Shown here piece after piece: positions 8,945 to 18,233 of a stretch of DNA of 64,000 nucleotides (positions are counted from its first letter, which is position 1; each line of letters opens with the position of its first letter). This DNA is from Xanthomonas indica (GTDB taxonomy: Bacteria > Pseudomonadota > Gammaproteobacteria > Xanthomonadales > Xanthomonadaceae), in the NCBI RefSeq assembly GCF_040529045.1, contig NZ_CP131914.1, forward strand, positions 3,518,501 to 3,582,500, written 5' to 3'. Under the pieces are notes generated by a model. The model saw nothing but the letters and a program-made list of their open reading frames with translations, searched no databases and was not told where the DNA came from. The translations under genes and the position numbers were made by a program.

Positions 8945-10054
8945 CTAGGGCACAATCACCTCGTCACCGCGGGCACGCAACCGATCCAAGGGGCCGCCAG
9001 GCGCCTGCAGGGTCTGCATCGGCAATGCCGCGAAACTGGAGCGGTTCTGCACCAACGCCCGCTCGGCCGCCTGCAACCAGGCCGCCATTGCCCGCTCGCG
9101 CACATCGCCCAGCCCCAGCTTGCGCGCGATCGCCGCTTCGCCGACCGCGTCCAGACAGACCCGGTACTGATCGTTGGCGGGCAACGTGGCCAGCGTGTCC
9201 AGATCACCTTCGGACCAGGCGTTGGCGCGCTGGCGCATCGTCTCCAGGTCGCGATCGATGACCTGCAAAGTGCGCGCGAAGCACGCGCTGTCGTTCAACG
9301 AGGTCGCCCGGAATTCCTGCAGCGCGCGCTTGGCGTCGGGCACCCGGACCTCCACCACCACCGGCACGATCGGCACCTTGGCGCGCTTGGCCGCACGCTC
9401 GATCACCGGCTGCACGACGCTGCCCAGGCTCAGGCCAGATCTGCGCATCGCCGCTTCGTACAGTGCCTGCGCGGCGAACACCGGCCGCCAGCGCTCCACG
9501 CTGCCGTCGCGGCCCAGGTAGCGCGCCTTCAGCGGCAACCAGCGCGCATAAAGGTCCGGCGGCAGCACCTGCTGCAGCGTGCGGTCATCCGGATTGCGCC
9601 GCGCCTTCAGCAGGGACGGCAGCAGCAGCAGGCTGCGGAACATGCCCAGGCCGGAGTCCAGGGTGACGGTCGGCGCCGCGATCACCTGCTGCGATTGGGC
9701 GATCACCCGCTCCACCTCGGCCGATTCCCACTGCATGCGCCTGGGCAGCGGCGACACCGTGCCGAGGATCCACAGCACATGGTCGCCGCGGCGGACCTGC
9801 CACAGCCTCGGGCCGGGCTGGCGCCCGCTCACCAGCACCGCCTCCAGGTCGACCACCGCTGGACTGGTCGGGGCCGTGGCGCGCGGTGATGGCGACGCGG
9901 TCGGCAACGCGGTCTGCGCCCGTGCCGCCGGCACCGCGACCGCCAGCAACGCGGCCGCCAGGCACAGCAGCGTCCGCAACCGGTGCGCGACGCGTCGCCG
10001 TCCGGTTTTCGCGGGCAGCGTGTCTGCTCTGCCCCACGCCGATCGCGGCGGCAT
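8945..10054 (-). CDS. gumN: GumN, TraB/GumN-family exported protein
   Basis: A 369-residue protein. The start ATG (10052-10054) overlaps the stop of the cupin gene (TGATG), and an Arg-rich region then LLCLAAALLAVAVPAARAQ forms a signal peptide cleaved near residue 46. The mature part carries the family signature region LWQVRRGDHVLWILGTVSPLP. The broader TraB/Tiki family has a GxxH motif at this point; here it reads GTVS, so the usual metal-ligand histidine is not present. GumN is at the end of xanthan clusters but is not required for xanthan synthesis in X. campestris, as far as is known. Its function remains unclear. Confidence 0.85.
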   Translation of the reverse strand: MPPRSAWGRADTLPAKTGRRRVAHRLRTLLCLAAALLAVAVPAARAQTALPTASPSPRATAPTSPAVVDLEAVLVSGRQPGPRLWQVRRGDHVLWILGTVSPLPRRMQWESAEVERVIAQSQQVIAAPTVTLDSGLGMFRSLLLLPSLLKARRNPDDRTLQQVLPPDLYARWLPLKARYLGRDGSVERWRPVFAAQALYEAAMRRSGLSLGSVVQPVIERAAKRAKVPIVPVVVEVRVPDAKRALQEFRATSLNDSACFARTLQVIDRDLETMRQRANAWSEGDLDTLATLPANDQYRVCLDAVGEAAIARKLGLGDVRERAMAAWLQAAERALVQNRSSFAALPMQTLQAPGGPLDRLRARGDEVIVP

Positions 10055-10524
10055 CAGCCGTCCAGTCTGGGCAGATGCGCGGCCAGCGGATCGCTGTCGG
10101 CCAGCAATTCGAAGCGCTCCCACAGAAAGCCCGGCGCCACCACGCAGCGCACCAGGCAATAGTCGGCCAGCGGCCGCGCCGCCTGCCAGGTGCCGGCCGC
10201 GATCACCACCGAGGGCATGCCGCCGCGCTCGCTGGCATCGAGCCGGTAGCGCTGCAGGCCGTGGTGCGGGTCGAAGCCGAGCAGTTCCAGCGCACCGCCT
10301 TCTTCCCACTGCCAGGTCTCGTCGGCATCGATGCGGTGCCAGCGGCTGACCTCGCCGCGCTCCAGCAGGAAGCGGATCGCGGTGCAGGCCGGACGCAGCG
10401 TCTGCGCGTGCTGCACCATCAAGGCCGAGGTGTGCACACGCGCATAGCGTCCCCCTTCCGGGTGCGGCAACAGCGACAGGTCGCGCACCAGGGCGGCGAT
10501 TCGGAAGGCGGCGGCGCTGGACAT
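10054..10524 (-). CDS. Cupin, DUF985 (Cupin_5) family
   Basis: A 156-residue single-domain cupin. Recognisable segments are LSLLPHPEGGRYARVHTS near the N-terminus, then TAIRFLLERGEVSRWHRIDADETWQWEEGG, GTWQAARPLADYCLVRC and VAPGFLWERFELL, all typical of the DUF985 family. Biochemistry is poorly known; a sugar-epimerase-like fold is described for this family. It lies 75 bp after gumM and overlaps gumN by one base. It therefore sits inside the cluster where X. campestris and X. citri go directly from gumM to gumN as I recall. Whether it modifies exopolysaccharide precursors is unknown. Confidence 0.85.
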   Translation of the reverse strand: MSSAAAFRIAALVRDLSLLPHPEGGRYARVHTSALMVQHAQTLRPACTAIRFLLERGEVSRWHRIDADETWQWEEGGALELLGFDPHHGLQRYRLDASERGGMPSVVIAAGTWQAARPLADYCLVRCVVAPGFLWERFELLADSDPLAAHLPRLDG

Positions 10525-10599
10525 GGGTCCAGTCTAATCCCGCGGCGTGGCCGCGCGCATGTCAGGCGCCGCAATCCGCGCGGGCGGCGTCGGCCGCGG

Positions 10600-11391
10600 T
10601 CAGGCCAACGGCAGCGAGTCGCGTGCGGTCGCCGCAGGAGCCAGGCGCCGGCCGTGGCGCAGGCACAGCGCAAAGAACACCAGCAGGTCCCAGCTGTAGC
10701 GCTTGAGCAGGCGCCGCGGCTCGCGCAGCAGGCGGTAGATCCATTCCAGGCGCAGCCGACGCACCCAGGCCGGCGCGCGCTTGGCGGTGCCGGACAGGAA
10801 ATCCAGCAGCGCGCCCACACCGAATGCCAGCGGCACCTGCAGCTGCCCCGCCTGCTGCAGCAGCCAGCGCTCCTGCAGCGGATTGCCGAACGCCACCAGC
10901 AACACGTCGGCGCCGCTGGCGTTGACGCGTGCGGCCAGGCCCGTGCCGGCCGCGGCGAACTCGGCATAGCCGTCGCAGGTGCCGACCACCTGCTGCCCCA
11001 GCGTCTGCCGCAAGGTCTGTGCCGCGGCCTCGGCCACGCCGGGGCGGCCGCCGAGCAGGAAGAAGCGCAACGGACGCGGACTCTGCCGGCAGAGCGCCGG
11101 AATCAGGTCGGTGCCGTTGAGGTTGCCGGCGAAGCGGCGGCCGTGCACCAGCAGCGCGCCCAGGTCCATGCCGATGCCGTCGTTGACGATGCACACGCCC
11201 GGCGCCGCCAGGCGCGCGCGCAGAGCCTGGCACTGCACCACGAAGTTGGTGTTGGCGAAGAACACCTGGCGGCGCTCGCCGCGCGCCAGCGCCCGCAACA
11301 AGCTGGCGACGAAATCGGCTTCGGTACTGCGCAGGATCGGATAGCCGCCCAGCGCCAGCACCTCGCCCGTCGCGCGCTCACCAGAGGTCAT
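10600..11391 (-). CDS. gumM: GumM, xanthan beta-1,4-glucosyltransferase (GT26)
   Basis: 263 residues, WecG/TagA/CpsF family. GumM adds the second glucose from UDP-Glc to glucosyl-pyrophosphoryl-polyprenol, giving cellobiosyl lipid. Family motifs seen are FFANTNFVVQCQALRARL, the conserved IVNDGIGMDLGALL, RFAGNLNGTDLIPALC, and LVAFGNPLQERWL near the C-terminal basic/amphipathic membrane-binding tail. The chosen start (MTSGERATG, ATG 11389-11391) overlaps the end of gumL by 14 bp; longer starts would run further into gumL. Confidence 0.94.
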   Translation of the reverse strand: MTSGERATGEVLALGGYPILRSTEADFVASLLRALARGERRQVFFANTNFVVQCQALRARLAAPGVCIVNDGIGMDLGALLVHGRRFAGNLNGTDLIPALCRQSPRPLRFFLLGGRPGVAEAAAQTLRQTLGQQVVGTCDGYAEFAAAGTGLAARVNASGADVLLVAFGNPLQERWLLQQAGQLQVPLAFGVGALLDFLSGTAKRAPAWVRRLRLEWIYRLLREPRRLLKRYSWDLLVFFALCLRHGRRLAPAATARDSLPLA

Positions 11392-12169
11392 GCGGAAAGC
11401 TCTCCAGCAAGCCGCGCTGCACCGCGGCCAGGTCGAACACGGTATTGCCGCCCAGCGCCACGCATTCCTCCACCGTGTGCCCGGCATGCCAGCGGCTGCG
11501 GCCGGTGCCGTGATAGTAGTCGTCGTACTTGAAGCGGTCCTCGCCGTTGCCCCAGTCCAGGTACACCGAGGGCACGCCGTAGGCTTCGGCCAGGATCAGC
11601 CCGTGCAGGGAACTGGACACGATCAGGTCGGCGCCGAGCAGTTGTCGCACGAACGTGGCCGGCTGGCGGTTCGGCAACACCAGGTGATCCTTGTAGCCGG
11701 CGTACTTGTCCAGCGGTTCGTTGAAATGCGGCACCACCAGGAACGGTCGCCGTGCCGGCGCCGGCGCCAATGCCTCGCGCGGGAAGAACAGCGGCATCAG
11801 CAGGCCCGGATCGCCATAGACCTCCGGCACCTGCAGGCCGCGCTCGCGCAGGAAGGCGCGGGTCTTGGGTCCGCGCACGGCGCGCACGTCGAGCTGGCGG
11901 AAAGTGTGGCGGTCGGCAGGGATCTTGCCGTTGACGCCGCTGCCCCACACGGTGTCGCCATCGCGGGCGAAATGCAGCACCGAGCCGATCGCGATCAGCC
12001 GCGTGCGCTTGTCGCGCTTGTCCAGCAGGGTGCGGTCGCGCTGGCCGAGCACGTTGGAGACGATGATCTTGGACAGATGATCGCCGACGTTGATCTCGCC
12101 ATTCTTCGGCTTCCACCAGAACAGCGCCCGGCGCTCTTCGTAATCGATCCATTTTTGCAGAGTGGACAT
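11378..12169 (-). CDS. gumL: GumL, xanthan ketal pyruvyltransferase
   Basis: 263 residues, almost exactly the size of X. campestris GumL. It should transfer pyruvate from phosphoenolpyruvate to the terminal mannose of the xanthan repeat. It belongs to the polysaccharide pyruvyl transferase family: KNGEINVGDHLSKIIVSN near the N-terminus, VRGPKTRAFLRERG, VYGDPGLLMPLFF and VSSSLHGLILAEAYGVPSVYLDW. The start MSTLQKWIDYEERRALFWWKP is fixed by an excellent ribosome site, AAGGAGG, five bases upstream of the ATG. Confidence 0.95.
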   Translation of the reverse strand: MSTLQKWIDYEERRALFWWKPKNGEINVGDHLSKIIVSNVLGQRDRTLLDKRDKRTRLIAIGSVLHFARDGDTVWGSGVNGKIPADRHTFRQLDVRAVRGPKTRAFLRERGLQVPEVYGDPGLLMPLFFPREALAPAPARRPFLVVPHFNEPLDKYAGYKDHLVLPNRQPATFVRQLLGADLIVSSSLHGLILAEAYGVPSVYLDWGNGEDRFKYDDYYHGTGRSRWHAGHTVEECVALGGNTVFDLAAVQRGLLESFPHDLW

Positions 12170-12220
12170 CGGTCCTCCTTGGTTGCGCGGGGGTACGGCG
12201 AACACGCCGACGGCGTGTGC

Positions 12221-13408
12221 TCAGACCGCGCCGTCGGCGAACAGACGTGTCTCCGGATAGGCGGCCGGATCCAGCACCCGGTCGGTGGTGTCGGACCAGC
12301 TCAGGCACTGGCGATGGCGCACGTGCGGCGCCTGCAGCGCCTGCCCGATGGCGGCGACGATGGACGCCTCGTCGCCGGGGGTGTAGCCGAAGCGCGACGG
12401 ATAGCGGCCGACCACGGCATTCGGGCAGACCGCCGGCAGGCCGAAGAAGTCATACTGCAGCAGCTTCATCGAGCTGTCGGCCAGGTAGGCCGGCACCTGC
12501 TCGGACGCGTACGGCGCGATGCCGAAGCGGGCGTGCTTGATGTAGCGGATGGTCTCGGCGTGCTTCATCTCGCCGTACACCACCACGTTGTCGCCATAGC
12601 CCGGCGCGCGGCCCATGCCCGAGCCGATCACGTGGAAGGTGACCTGCGGGAAGGCGCGGCTGGCGGCGACGAAGAACGCGGGATCGAACAGCATCGAGCC
12701 CACCGCCACCGCATGGATGCCCTCGCCGTACGGCGAGGGGTCGCCGAGCGTGTGCAGGTCGTGGTCCACGCCGTGGCCGACGTGGTACACGTTGTCGCGA
12801 CTGGCGACCTCCTCGGCCATCGCCGGCGACACCAGCGCGATCACGTCCAGGCTCGGCGCCACGCGGTCGAACTCGCGCTCGATGTAGTCGGCGACGTTGA
12901 TCGTGCTCAAGCCGTCGGAGGCGCGATACACCTTGCGCGCGGTCGGGTTGATCCGCGCCGCCAGCGCGATGAACGCCACCGCGATGCCGCTCTCGAACAC
13001 GATCACGTCGGCCTCGCGGATCCAGCGGATCAGCGTCGCTGGCGCCCAGGCCGCATACAGCTTGAACATCAGGTCTTCCAGCGGCCGCAACCAGCGCCGC
13101 CGGGTGTTGAACGGATGCAGCGGCGCGCGCCACAGATAGCAGTCCACGCCGTTGTGGCGGACCACCTGGTTGGCGCTGGCGTCCAGCGGCAGGCGCAGAT
13201 CGCCCTTGAGTCGCGATAGCAGGCTGTAACGTAACGAGAAGAAGCGCGTGGGACCGCGCTTGGCCAGCTCGTCGGCGATGAAGTGGATGTTGGCGCGGCG
13301 CGGCGTTCGGTAATCGTGCGCCGACAGCACCAGGTAGCAGGGTGCACGGCCGCTAGCGGCCGCGGCCGGCGCAGACGCGGACAGCGTCGCTGCGGAAGAG
13401 TCGCTCAT
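12221..13408 (-). CDS. gumK: GumK, xanthan beta-1,2-glucuronosyltransferase (GT70)
   Basis: 395 residues, close to the 400 of X. campestris GumK. It transfers glucuronic acid from UDP-GlcA to the inner mannose on the lipid-linked trisaccharide. The N-domain begins with [20 protein letters not shown] after about 20 Ser/Ala-rich residues. The [11 protein letters not shown] segment contains the Asp that I recall as the catalytic base. The C-domain has [34 protein letters not shown] and [20 protein letters not shown], which bind the nucleotide. It is membrane-associated in the family. It lies 52 bp after gumJ and 51 bp before gumL. Confidence 0.96.
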   Translation of the reverse strand: MSDSSAATLSASAPAAAASGRAPCYLVLSAHDYRTPRRANIHFIADELAKRGPTRFFSLRYSLLSRLKGDLRLPLDASANQVVRHNGVDCYLWRAPLHPFNTRRRWLRPLEDLMFKLYAAWAPATLIRWIREADVIVFESGIAVAFIALAARINPTARKVYRASDGLSTINVADYIEREFDRVAPSLDVIALVSPAMAEEVASRDNVYHVGHGVDHDLHTLGDPSPYGEGIHAVAVGSMLFDPAFFVAASRAFPQVTFHVIGSGMGRAPGYGDNVVVYGEMKHAETIRYIKHARFGIAPYASEQVPAYLADSSMKLLQYDFFGLPAVCPNAVVGRYPSRFGYTPGDEASIVAAIGQALQAPHVRHRQCLSWSDTTDRVLDPAAYPETRLFADGAV

Positions 13409-13460
13409 GCCGTCGCTCCTATGCGGAATGGAAGAAGAAGAACACGCTGGCGCATCTCGC

Positions 13461-14963
13461 TCATCGCTTGCTCCGCGCCTGGCGCAGCAACGTGCGCATC
13501 TGCAGGATCGCCAGCACGTCGCGGCGGAACGCCGGCCACAGCGCGAACACCAGCAGGCCGGACAGCGCCATCGCCGCCGCGCCGACGACCAGCTGCAACC
13601 ACAACGACGCACCGCCCCAGTACTGCGCGGCGAAATAGGCGACGACGCCACAGACGCCGTAGCCGAGCACCGCGCGCAAGGCGTTGTTGAAGAGCTCCCA
13701 CGCCGGGATCTGCGGCGCGATGCGCGCGATCCAGATCACCGACAGCGGCCACATCACCAGCAGGCCCAGCGTATAGCCCACGGTCACGCCCATCACGCCC
13801 CACAGCGAGCCGGCGAAGATGCAGGCGATCAGCATCACCCGCCCCACCACCGAATACACCAGCTGCTGGCGCATCAGGCCCAGCGCCAGGAACACCCAGT
13901 AGGTGGCGTAGGACGCGGTCTGGAAGATGCCGCCGAGGGTCAGCACCTGGAACAGCGGCACGGCCGGCCGCCACTGTTCGCCCAGCACCAGCACGATCAG
14001 CGGCATCGCCAGCGCGCAGGCGAAGGAAAACAGCGCCACGATCAGGTGCACCATCACCGTCTGCCCGCGCAGCAGGAAGTTGCCGAAGCGCGGCGGGTCG
14101 TCCTGCAACTGCGACAGCACGGGCAGCGCCACCGAGGTGGCCGGTGCGTTGATCTGGTTCAGCGGCATCATCAGCAGCTGGAACGCACGGTTGTACAGGC
14201 CCAGCGCTTCGGCGCCGATGCGATGGCCGATGATCACCTGGCCGACATTGCGGCTGGCGTAGCCGAGCAGCTGCGCCGCCATCAGGTTCCAGCCGAAGCT
14301 CAGGAAGGTGCGCATCGGCGCGTCGCGCCGGTAGCCGCGCGGCAGCCAGCGCGCGCAGGCGCCGGCGATCAGCAGGTTGACCAGCGCCTGCACCACCTGC
14401 TGCCAGACCAGCGCCCAGTAACCGTAACCAGCCAGGGCCACGCCGACGCCGGCCAGCAGGCCCAGCACCTGTGCGCCGACGTCGCTCAGCGAGACCTGGC
14501 CGAAACGCAGCGCGCGGCTCAGGTGCGCGCGGTACTGCGTGGTCATGCCGTTGAGCAGGAAGGTCACCGCCAGCGCCTGGGAAATGCCGAGCAAGGCCGG
14601 CTCGCGGTAGAAGTGCGCGATCCACGACGAAGACAGGAACACCACGATCGCCAACAGCAGGCCGATGCCGCTGTTGATCCAGAACAGGTTGTCGCGCTGC
14701 TCGCGGCTGACGTGTTTGGCCTGGATCGCCGCCGAGGACAGGCCGAAGTCGCGCAGGATCTCGGCCATGCCAACGATCGCCGTCACCATCGCCATCAGGC
14801 CATAGTCGTAGGGCGTCAGCAGCCGCGCCAGCAGCACGATGCCGCCGAACTGCACCACCATCTTGGCCAGCTGCCCGGCCATGGTCACCGCCGCACCGCC
14901 GGCCGCGCGCGCGCCCAGCCCGGGTTGCGGCGCCGCCGGCCGCGGGGTCTCGGCGCTGCTCAT
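13461..14963 (-). CDS. gumJ: GumJ, lipid-linked repeat-unit flippase (Wzx)
   Basis: A 500-residue integral membrane protein of the polysaccharide transporter/MOP superfamily with about 10-12 predicted hydrophobic helices. It should move the completed pentasaccharide-PP-polyprenol from the cytoplasmic to the periplasmic face. Typical family segments include [35 protein letters not shown] and LFWINSGIG. The ATG at 14963 overlaps the gumI stop (ATGA). Confidence 0.94.
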   Translation of the reverse strand: MSSAETPRPAAPQPGLGARAAGGAAVTMAGQLAKMVVQFGGIVLLARLLTPYDYGLMAMVTAIVGMAEILRDFGLSSAAIQAKHVSREQRDNLFWINSGIGLLLAIVVFLSSSWIAHFYREPALLGISQALAVTFLLNGMTTQYRAHLSRALRFGQVSLSDVGAQVLGLLAGVGVALAGYGYWALVWQQVVQALVNLLIAGACARWLPRGYRRDAPMRTFLSFGWNLMAAQLLGYASRNVGQVIIGHRIGAEALGLYNRAFQLLMMPLNQINAPATSVALPVLSQLQDDPPRFGNFLLRGQTVMVHLIVALFSFACALAMPLIVLVLGEQWRPAVPLFQVLTLGGIFQTASYATYWVFLALGLMRQQLVYSVVGRVMLIACIFAGSLWGVMGVTVGYTLGLLVMWPLSVIWIARIAPQIPAWELFNNALRAVLGYGVCGVVAYFAAQYWGGASLWLQLVVGAAAMALSGLLVFALWPAFRRDVLAILQMRTLLRQARSKR

Positions 14964-16009
14964 GCGCCCTCCCCGCGGCCTGCGGTCAGCGCCTGCAGAT
15001 AACTGCGGTAATGCTGCAGGCCGATCCCGTTCCAGTCACGCCGCGACAGGTCCGGCACGGCATCGGCCGGCAACTGCTGCGCCTGCGCCAGGGCCTGCGC
15101 GAGTTGCGCTGCATCCAGCTCGCCGCGGTACAGCTGCACCCACTGCGCGCCGACCTCGTCGGCGATGGCGGCATTGGCCTCGCTCCATGGCGCCAGCACC
15201 GGACGCGCCAGCGACAGCGCCAGCAGCAGGGTGCCGGAGTTGTGCATCTGCCGGTACGGCAGCACCACCAGTTCGGCCTCGCCGACCTCCTGCGCCAGCA
15301 CCGCGTCCTCCACATACTGCAGCCGTGCGCTGATCCGCGGATCCTCGGCACAGGCGCGCTCGACCACACCGCGGATCTGCGCGTCGATCGGATTGCCGGC
15401 GATGCGCAGGCTGAGCTGCGGATCGGGTAGCGCCTGCAGGGTCGCGATCAGCGTCTCCACGCCCTTGTACGGGCGCAACAGCCCGAAATGCAGCAGGCGC
15501 CCGGGCACGCGCGGCGGTTGCGGCAGCGGCGCGTACCAGTCGCGGTAGTGGCCGTGCAGGATGGTGTCGGTGGCCGGCGCGCGCGCGGGCGTGGTCGCGT
15601 TGATGCGGATCCAGCGCGCGGTCTGGCGGTCGATCCAGCGCAGCAGCAGGCGTTCGCGCCAGCCCTTGTCCTCGTGCGGCGCCACGTTGTGCAAGGTGCG
15701 CACCAACGGCACGCCGGCCAGGCGCAGGCGCAGCAGCAACAGCGCGACGCAGACCTGCTTGGCCAGCGTGCCGAGCGCGGTGCGATGCCGCAGCAGGTAC
15801 TCCGGCCAATGCAGGTGCAGCACGTCGTAGCGCGACAGCAGCGCCGCACGCATCGAAAAGAAGCGCAGTTGCACCTGCGGCGGCAGCGCCGCGTAGAGCT
15901 GGGTGAGGTAGGGATTGGTGGTCGCGGTCGGGCGCTCGGTGGACAGCAGCACGGTGACTGCCGGCGCGGCCTGCTGCACCGCGCCGTGGCGCTGACTCTC
16001 GCCGCTCAT
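14960..16009 (-). CDS. gumI: GumI, xanthan beta-mannosyltransferase (GT94)
   Basis: 349 residues, the same length as X. campestris GumI as I recall. It should add the terminal mannose from GDP-Man to the glucuronyl residue. Seen: TNPYLTQLYAALP near the N-terminus, YDVLHLHWPEYLLR, VPLVRTLHNVAPHEDKGW, LLHFGLLRPYKGVETLI and LVVLPYRQMHNSGTLLLALS. These give a GT-B fold with the C-terminal donor site. It is joined to both neighbours by 4-bp ATGA overlaps (gumH/gumI and gumI/gumJ). Confidence 0.93.
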   Translation of the reverse strand: MSGESQRHGAVQQAAPAVTVLLSTERPTATTNPYLTQLYAALPPQVQLRFFSMRAALLSRYDVLHLHWPEYLLRHRTALGTLAKQVCVALLLLRLRLAGVPLVRTLHNVAPHEDKGWRERLLLRWIDRQTARWIRINATTPARAPATDTILHGHYRDWYAPLPQPPRVPGRLLHFGLLRPYKGVETLIATLQALPDPQLSLRIAGNPIDAQIRGVVERACAEDPRISARLQYVEDAVLAQEVGEAELVVLPYRQMHNSGTLLLALSLARPVLAPWSEANAAIADEVGAQWVQLYRGELDAAQLAQALAQAQQLPADAVPDLSRRDWNGIGLQHYRSYLQALTAGRGEGA

Positions 16010-17139
16010 CGGCCGCCCTCCGCGCCGCCCAGCGCCAGGCGGTACTCGTCCAGATAGGCGCCGACCACGCGGTCCCAGTCGTAGCGATGCGCATAGGCCA
16101 TCGCCGCGTCGCGCTGTGCGGCGAAATCCGCGTCGGTGCCGGCGGCGAAGGCGCGCACCGTGGCCGCGGCCGCCTGCGGGTCGGCCGGATCGACCAGTAC
16201 GCCCTGCCCCGACTCGCGGTGCAGGCGCGCAAACGGCGGGATGTCGCTGAGGATCGGCAGCAGCCCGGCACTCATCGCTTCCACCGCGGCCAGGCCGAAG
16301 CCCTCGTGCCGCGACAGGCACACGAAGTACTGCGCACTGCCGAGCAACTGCGCCAGTTGCGCCTGGGTCGGCGCCACCTGCAGGCGTACCCGCTGCTGCA
16401 GGCCGCGCTCGGCGATCGCCTGCTGCAGGTCGGCCACGCTGAAGTCGTATTCGCGCCCGGCCACGATCAGCTGCCAGGCCGGATCCTGAGCAGCCAGCGC
16501 GCGCACCAGGTCCAGGGTCTCCAGCAGGCCCTTGTTGACCGACCAGCGCCCGAAGTAGATCAGCGTGCGTCCGGGCGTGGCGCTGCCCTGCCCGGCGAAC
16601 TTGTCCACGTCCACCCCGTTCTCGATCACCCGCAGCCGCTGCGGCGCGACCACCTGCGAGAACAGCCGGCCATCGTTCTCGCTGGTCGCCACCACCCGCG
16701 CGTACGCGAGCGCCGAGGCGCGGGTGAGGGTCTTGAACCAGAGCATCTTCAGGCGCGAGGCGTAGGTGGTATGGAAGAAACCGCCATGGGTGGACACGAT
16801 CATCGGCACACGGTGCAGCGGCCGGGTCAGGGCCAGGAAGTCGTAGAAGAAATCGATGCCGTGCACGTGCAGCAGATCGGCGCCGCGCACCGCCGCCAGC
16901 ACCGACGGCGCCAGCGGATAGCGCGAGGAGCCGCGGTACGGCAAGCGCACGATCGGCACGCCCTGGTGCGTGTCGCGCGGGGTCAGGCGCTGCTGCGGAT
17001 CGGTGAACACCCGCTCCAGGCTCACCACCTCGACCTGGTCCTGGCCCTGCTGCAGATGGCGGCGCGCGATGTTCAGCACCACCTCCTCCATGCCGCCCAC
17101 CGACGGATGGAACTGGCGCACCACATGCACCACCTTCAT
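16006..17139 (-). CDS. gumH: GumH, xanthan alpha-1,3-mannosyltransferase (GT4)
   Basis: 377 residues (about 380 in X. campestris). It adds the inner mannose from GDP-Man to cellobiosyl-PP-lipid. The GT4 signature is clear: HPSVGGMEEVVLNIARR near the N-terminus, ADLLHVHGIDFFYDF, STHGGFFHTTYASRLK, LIYFGRWSVNKG and RHEGFGLAAVEAMSAGLLP with the EX7E pair. The start MKVVHVVRQF at 17139 overlaps the gumF stop. In better-known clusters gumG would stand between gumF and gumH; here the two overlap directly. Confidence 0.95.
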   Translation of the reverse strand: MKVVHVVRQFHPSVGGMEEVVLNIARRHLQQGQDQVEVVSLERVFTDPQQRLTPRDTHQGVPIVRLPYRGSSRYPLAPSVLAAVRGADLLHVHGIDFFYDFLALTRPLHRVPMIVSTHGGFFHTTYASRLKMLWFKTLTRASALAYARVVATSENDGRLFSQVVAPQRLRVIENGVDVDKFAGQGSATPGRTLIYFGRWSVNKGLLETLDLVRALAAQDPAWQLIVAGREYDFSVADLQQAIAERGLQQRVRLQVAPTQAQLAQLLGSAQYFVCLSRHEGFGLAAVEAMSAGLLPILSDIPPFARLHRESGQGVLVDPADPQAAAATVRAFAAGTDADFAAQRDAAMAYAHRYDWDRVVGAYLDEYRLALGGAEGGR

Positions 17140-18233
17140 GCCGTCGCTCCTGCGGCCGCGCTGCGGCGCACGCCGATCATCCACGGCGCGACCCGCACCA
17201 GCACCGCGCGCATCGGCACGCTGGCCAGCACCGCCAGCACGCTCACCGACACCGCCCAGGCCGGTCCCCAGGCATCGCCGCGAACCAGGCCGGTACGGGC
17301 GGCGACGCCGGCCATCACCGAGAACAGCAAGGTGTGCGTGCACAGGATCAGCAAGGTGTTGCGTCCGATCCACTGCAGCCAGGCCCAGTGCTGCACAAGC
17401 CCGGCGACGCACAGTGCCATGGCGCTGCCGAGCAGGCTGGCGGCGAGGAAGCCCAGCGGGGAATCGCCGAACTTGAGCATGTTCACGTCGACGCGGCCGT
17501 TGTGCCAGGCGATCGCGAACCAGGCCGCACCCAGCAGCACCGCCGCCAGCGCATTGCCGCCCGGCCGCGCCGGCCACCAGTGCGCCCGCGTCGCCGCCAG
17601 CGCGCCGATCGCGAAGAAGCACAGCGCCACCGGCAACACATCCAGCGAGAACGGCAGGCGCATGTCCTGCCCCGGAAACCAGCAGGCCCAGCCCCAGGCC
17701 AGCGGCAGCGACAACCCGGCCAGGGCCGGCACCGACAGCGTCCGGCGCAGGGCCAGGTACGCCAGCGTGGTCACGAACAGCGCCGGCAGGAACCACAGCG
17801 CCGGCATCACGTAGAGCTTGGGGCCGATGCCGCTGACCAGGCCCAGCAGCGGCTCCCACCACGGCCGGTCGCCCCACAGTTGCGCCTTGCTGCCGATATG
17901 CCGGGTCAGCATCCAGTACGCGTAGGCGACGAAGAAGAATGCCACGTACGGCAGCAGCAGGCTGCGCGCCAGCTTGCCGACCGTGGCCAGGGTCAGCGGG
18001 CGATTGCCGAAGGCTTCGCCGACCCAGCCCGACAACAGGAAGAACATCGGCACGTGGAAGCTGTAGGCCAGGATCACGTAGGCATGCGGAATGCCCTTGG
18101 CATGGCCGAACACCACCAGCAGGATCGCCAGCGCCTTGGCCGCATCGATGCGTGCATCGCGCGGCGCCCCCGTGCGTGCGCTGCGCGCCTGCGCCGGCAC
18201 GGACGCGGAAACGGCCGTGGCGGGGGCGCTCAT
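17136..18233 (-). CDS. gumF: GumF, xanthan O-acetyltransferase (membrane acyltransferase family 3)
   Basis: 365 residues with about 10 hydrophobic helices. Acyltransferase_3 features are RDARIDAAKALAILLVVFGHAKG at the start (R/D and the catalytic-type GHAKG), then YSFHVPMFFLLSGW. By position (directly after gumE) and length it corresponds to GumF, which acetylates the inner mannose in X. campestris. No second copy (gumG) is present. I cannot exclude that the retained gene is functionally a GumG, or acts on both mannoses. Confidence 0.92.
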   Translation of the reverse strand: MSAPATAVSASVPAQARSARTGAPRDARIDAAKALAILLVVFGHAKGIPHAYVILAYSFHVPMFFLLSGWVGEAFGNRPLTLATVGKLARSLLLPYVAFFFVAYAYWMLTRHIGSKAQLWGDRPWWEPLLGLVSGIGPKLYVMPALWFLPALFVTTLAYLALRRTLSVPALAGLSLPLAWGWACWFPGQDMRLPFSLDVLPVALCFFAIGALAATRAHWWPARPGGNALAAVLLGAAWFAIAWHNGRVDVNMLKFGDSPLGFLAASLLGSAMALCVAGLVQHWAWLQWIGRNTLLILCTHTLLFSVMAGVAARTGLVRGDAWGPAWAVSVSVLAVLASVPMRAVLVRVAPWMIGVRRSAAAGATA

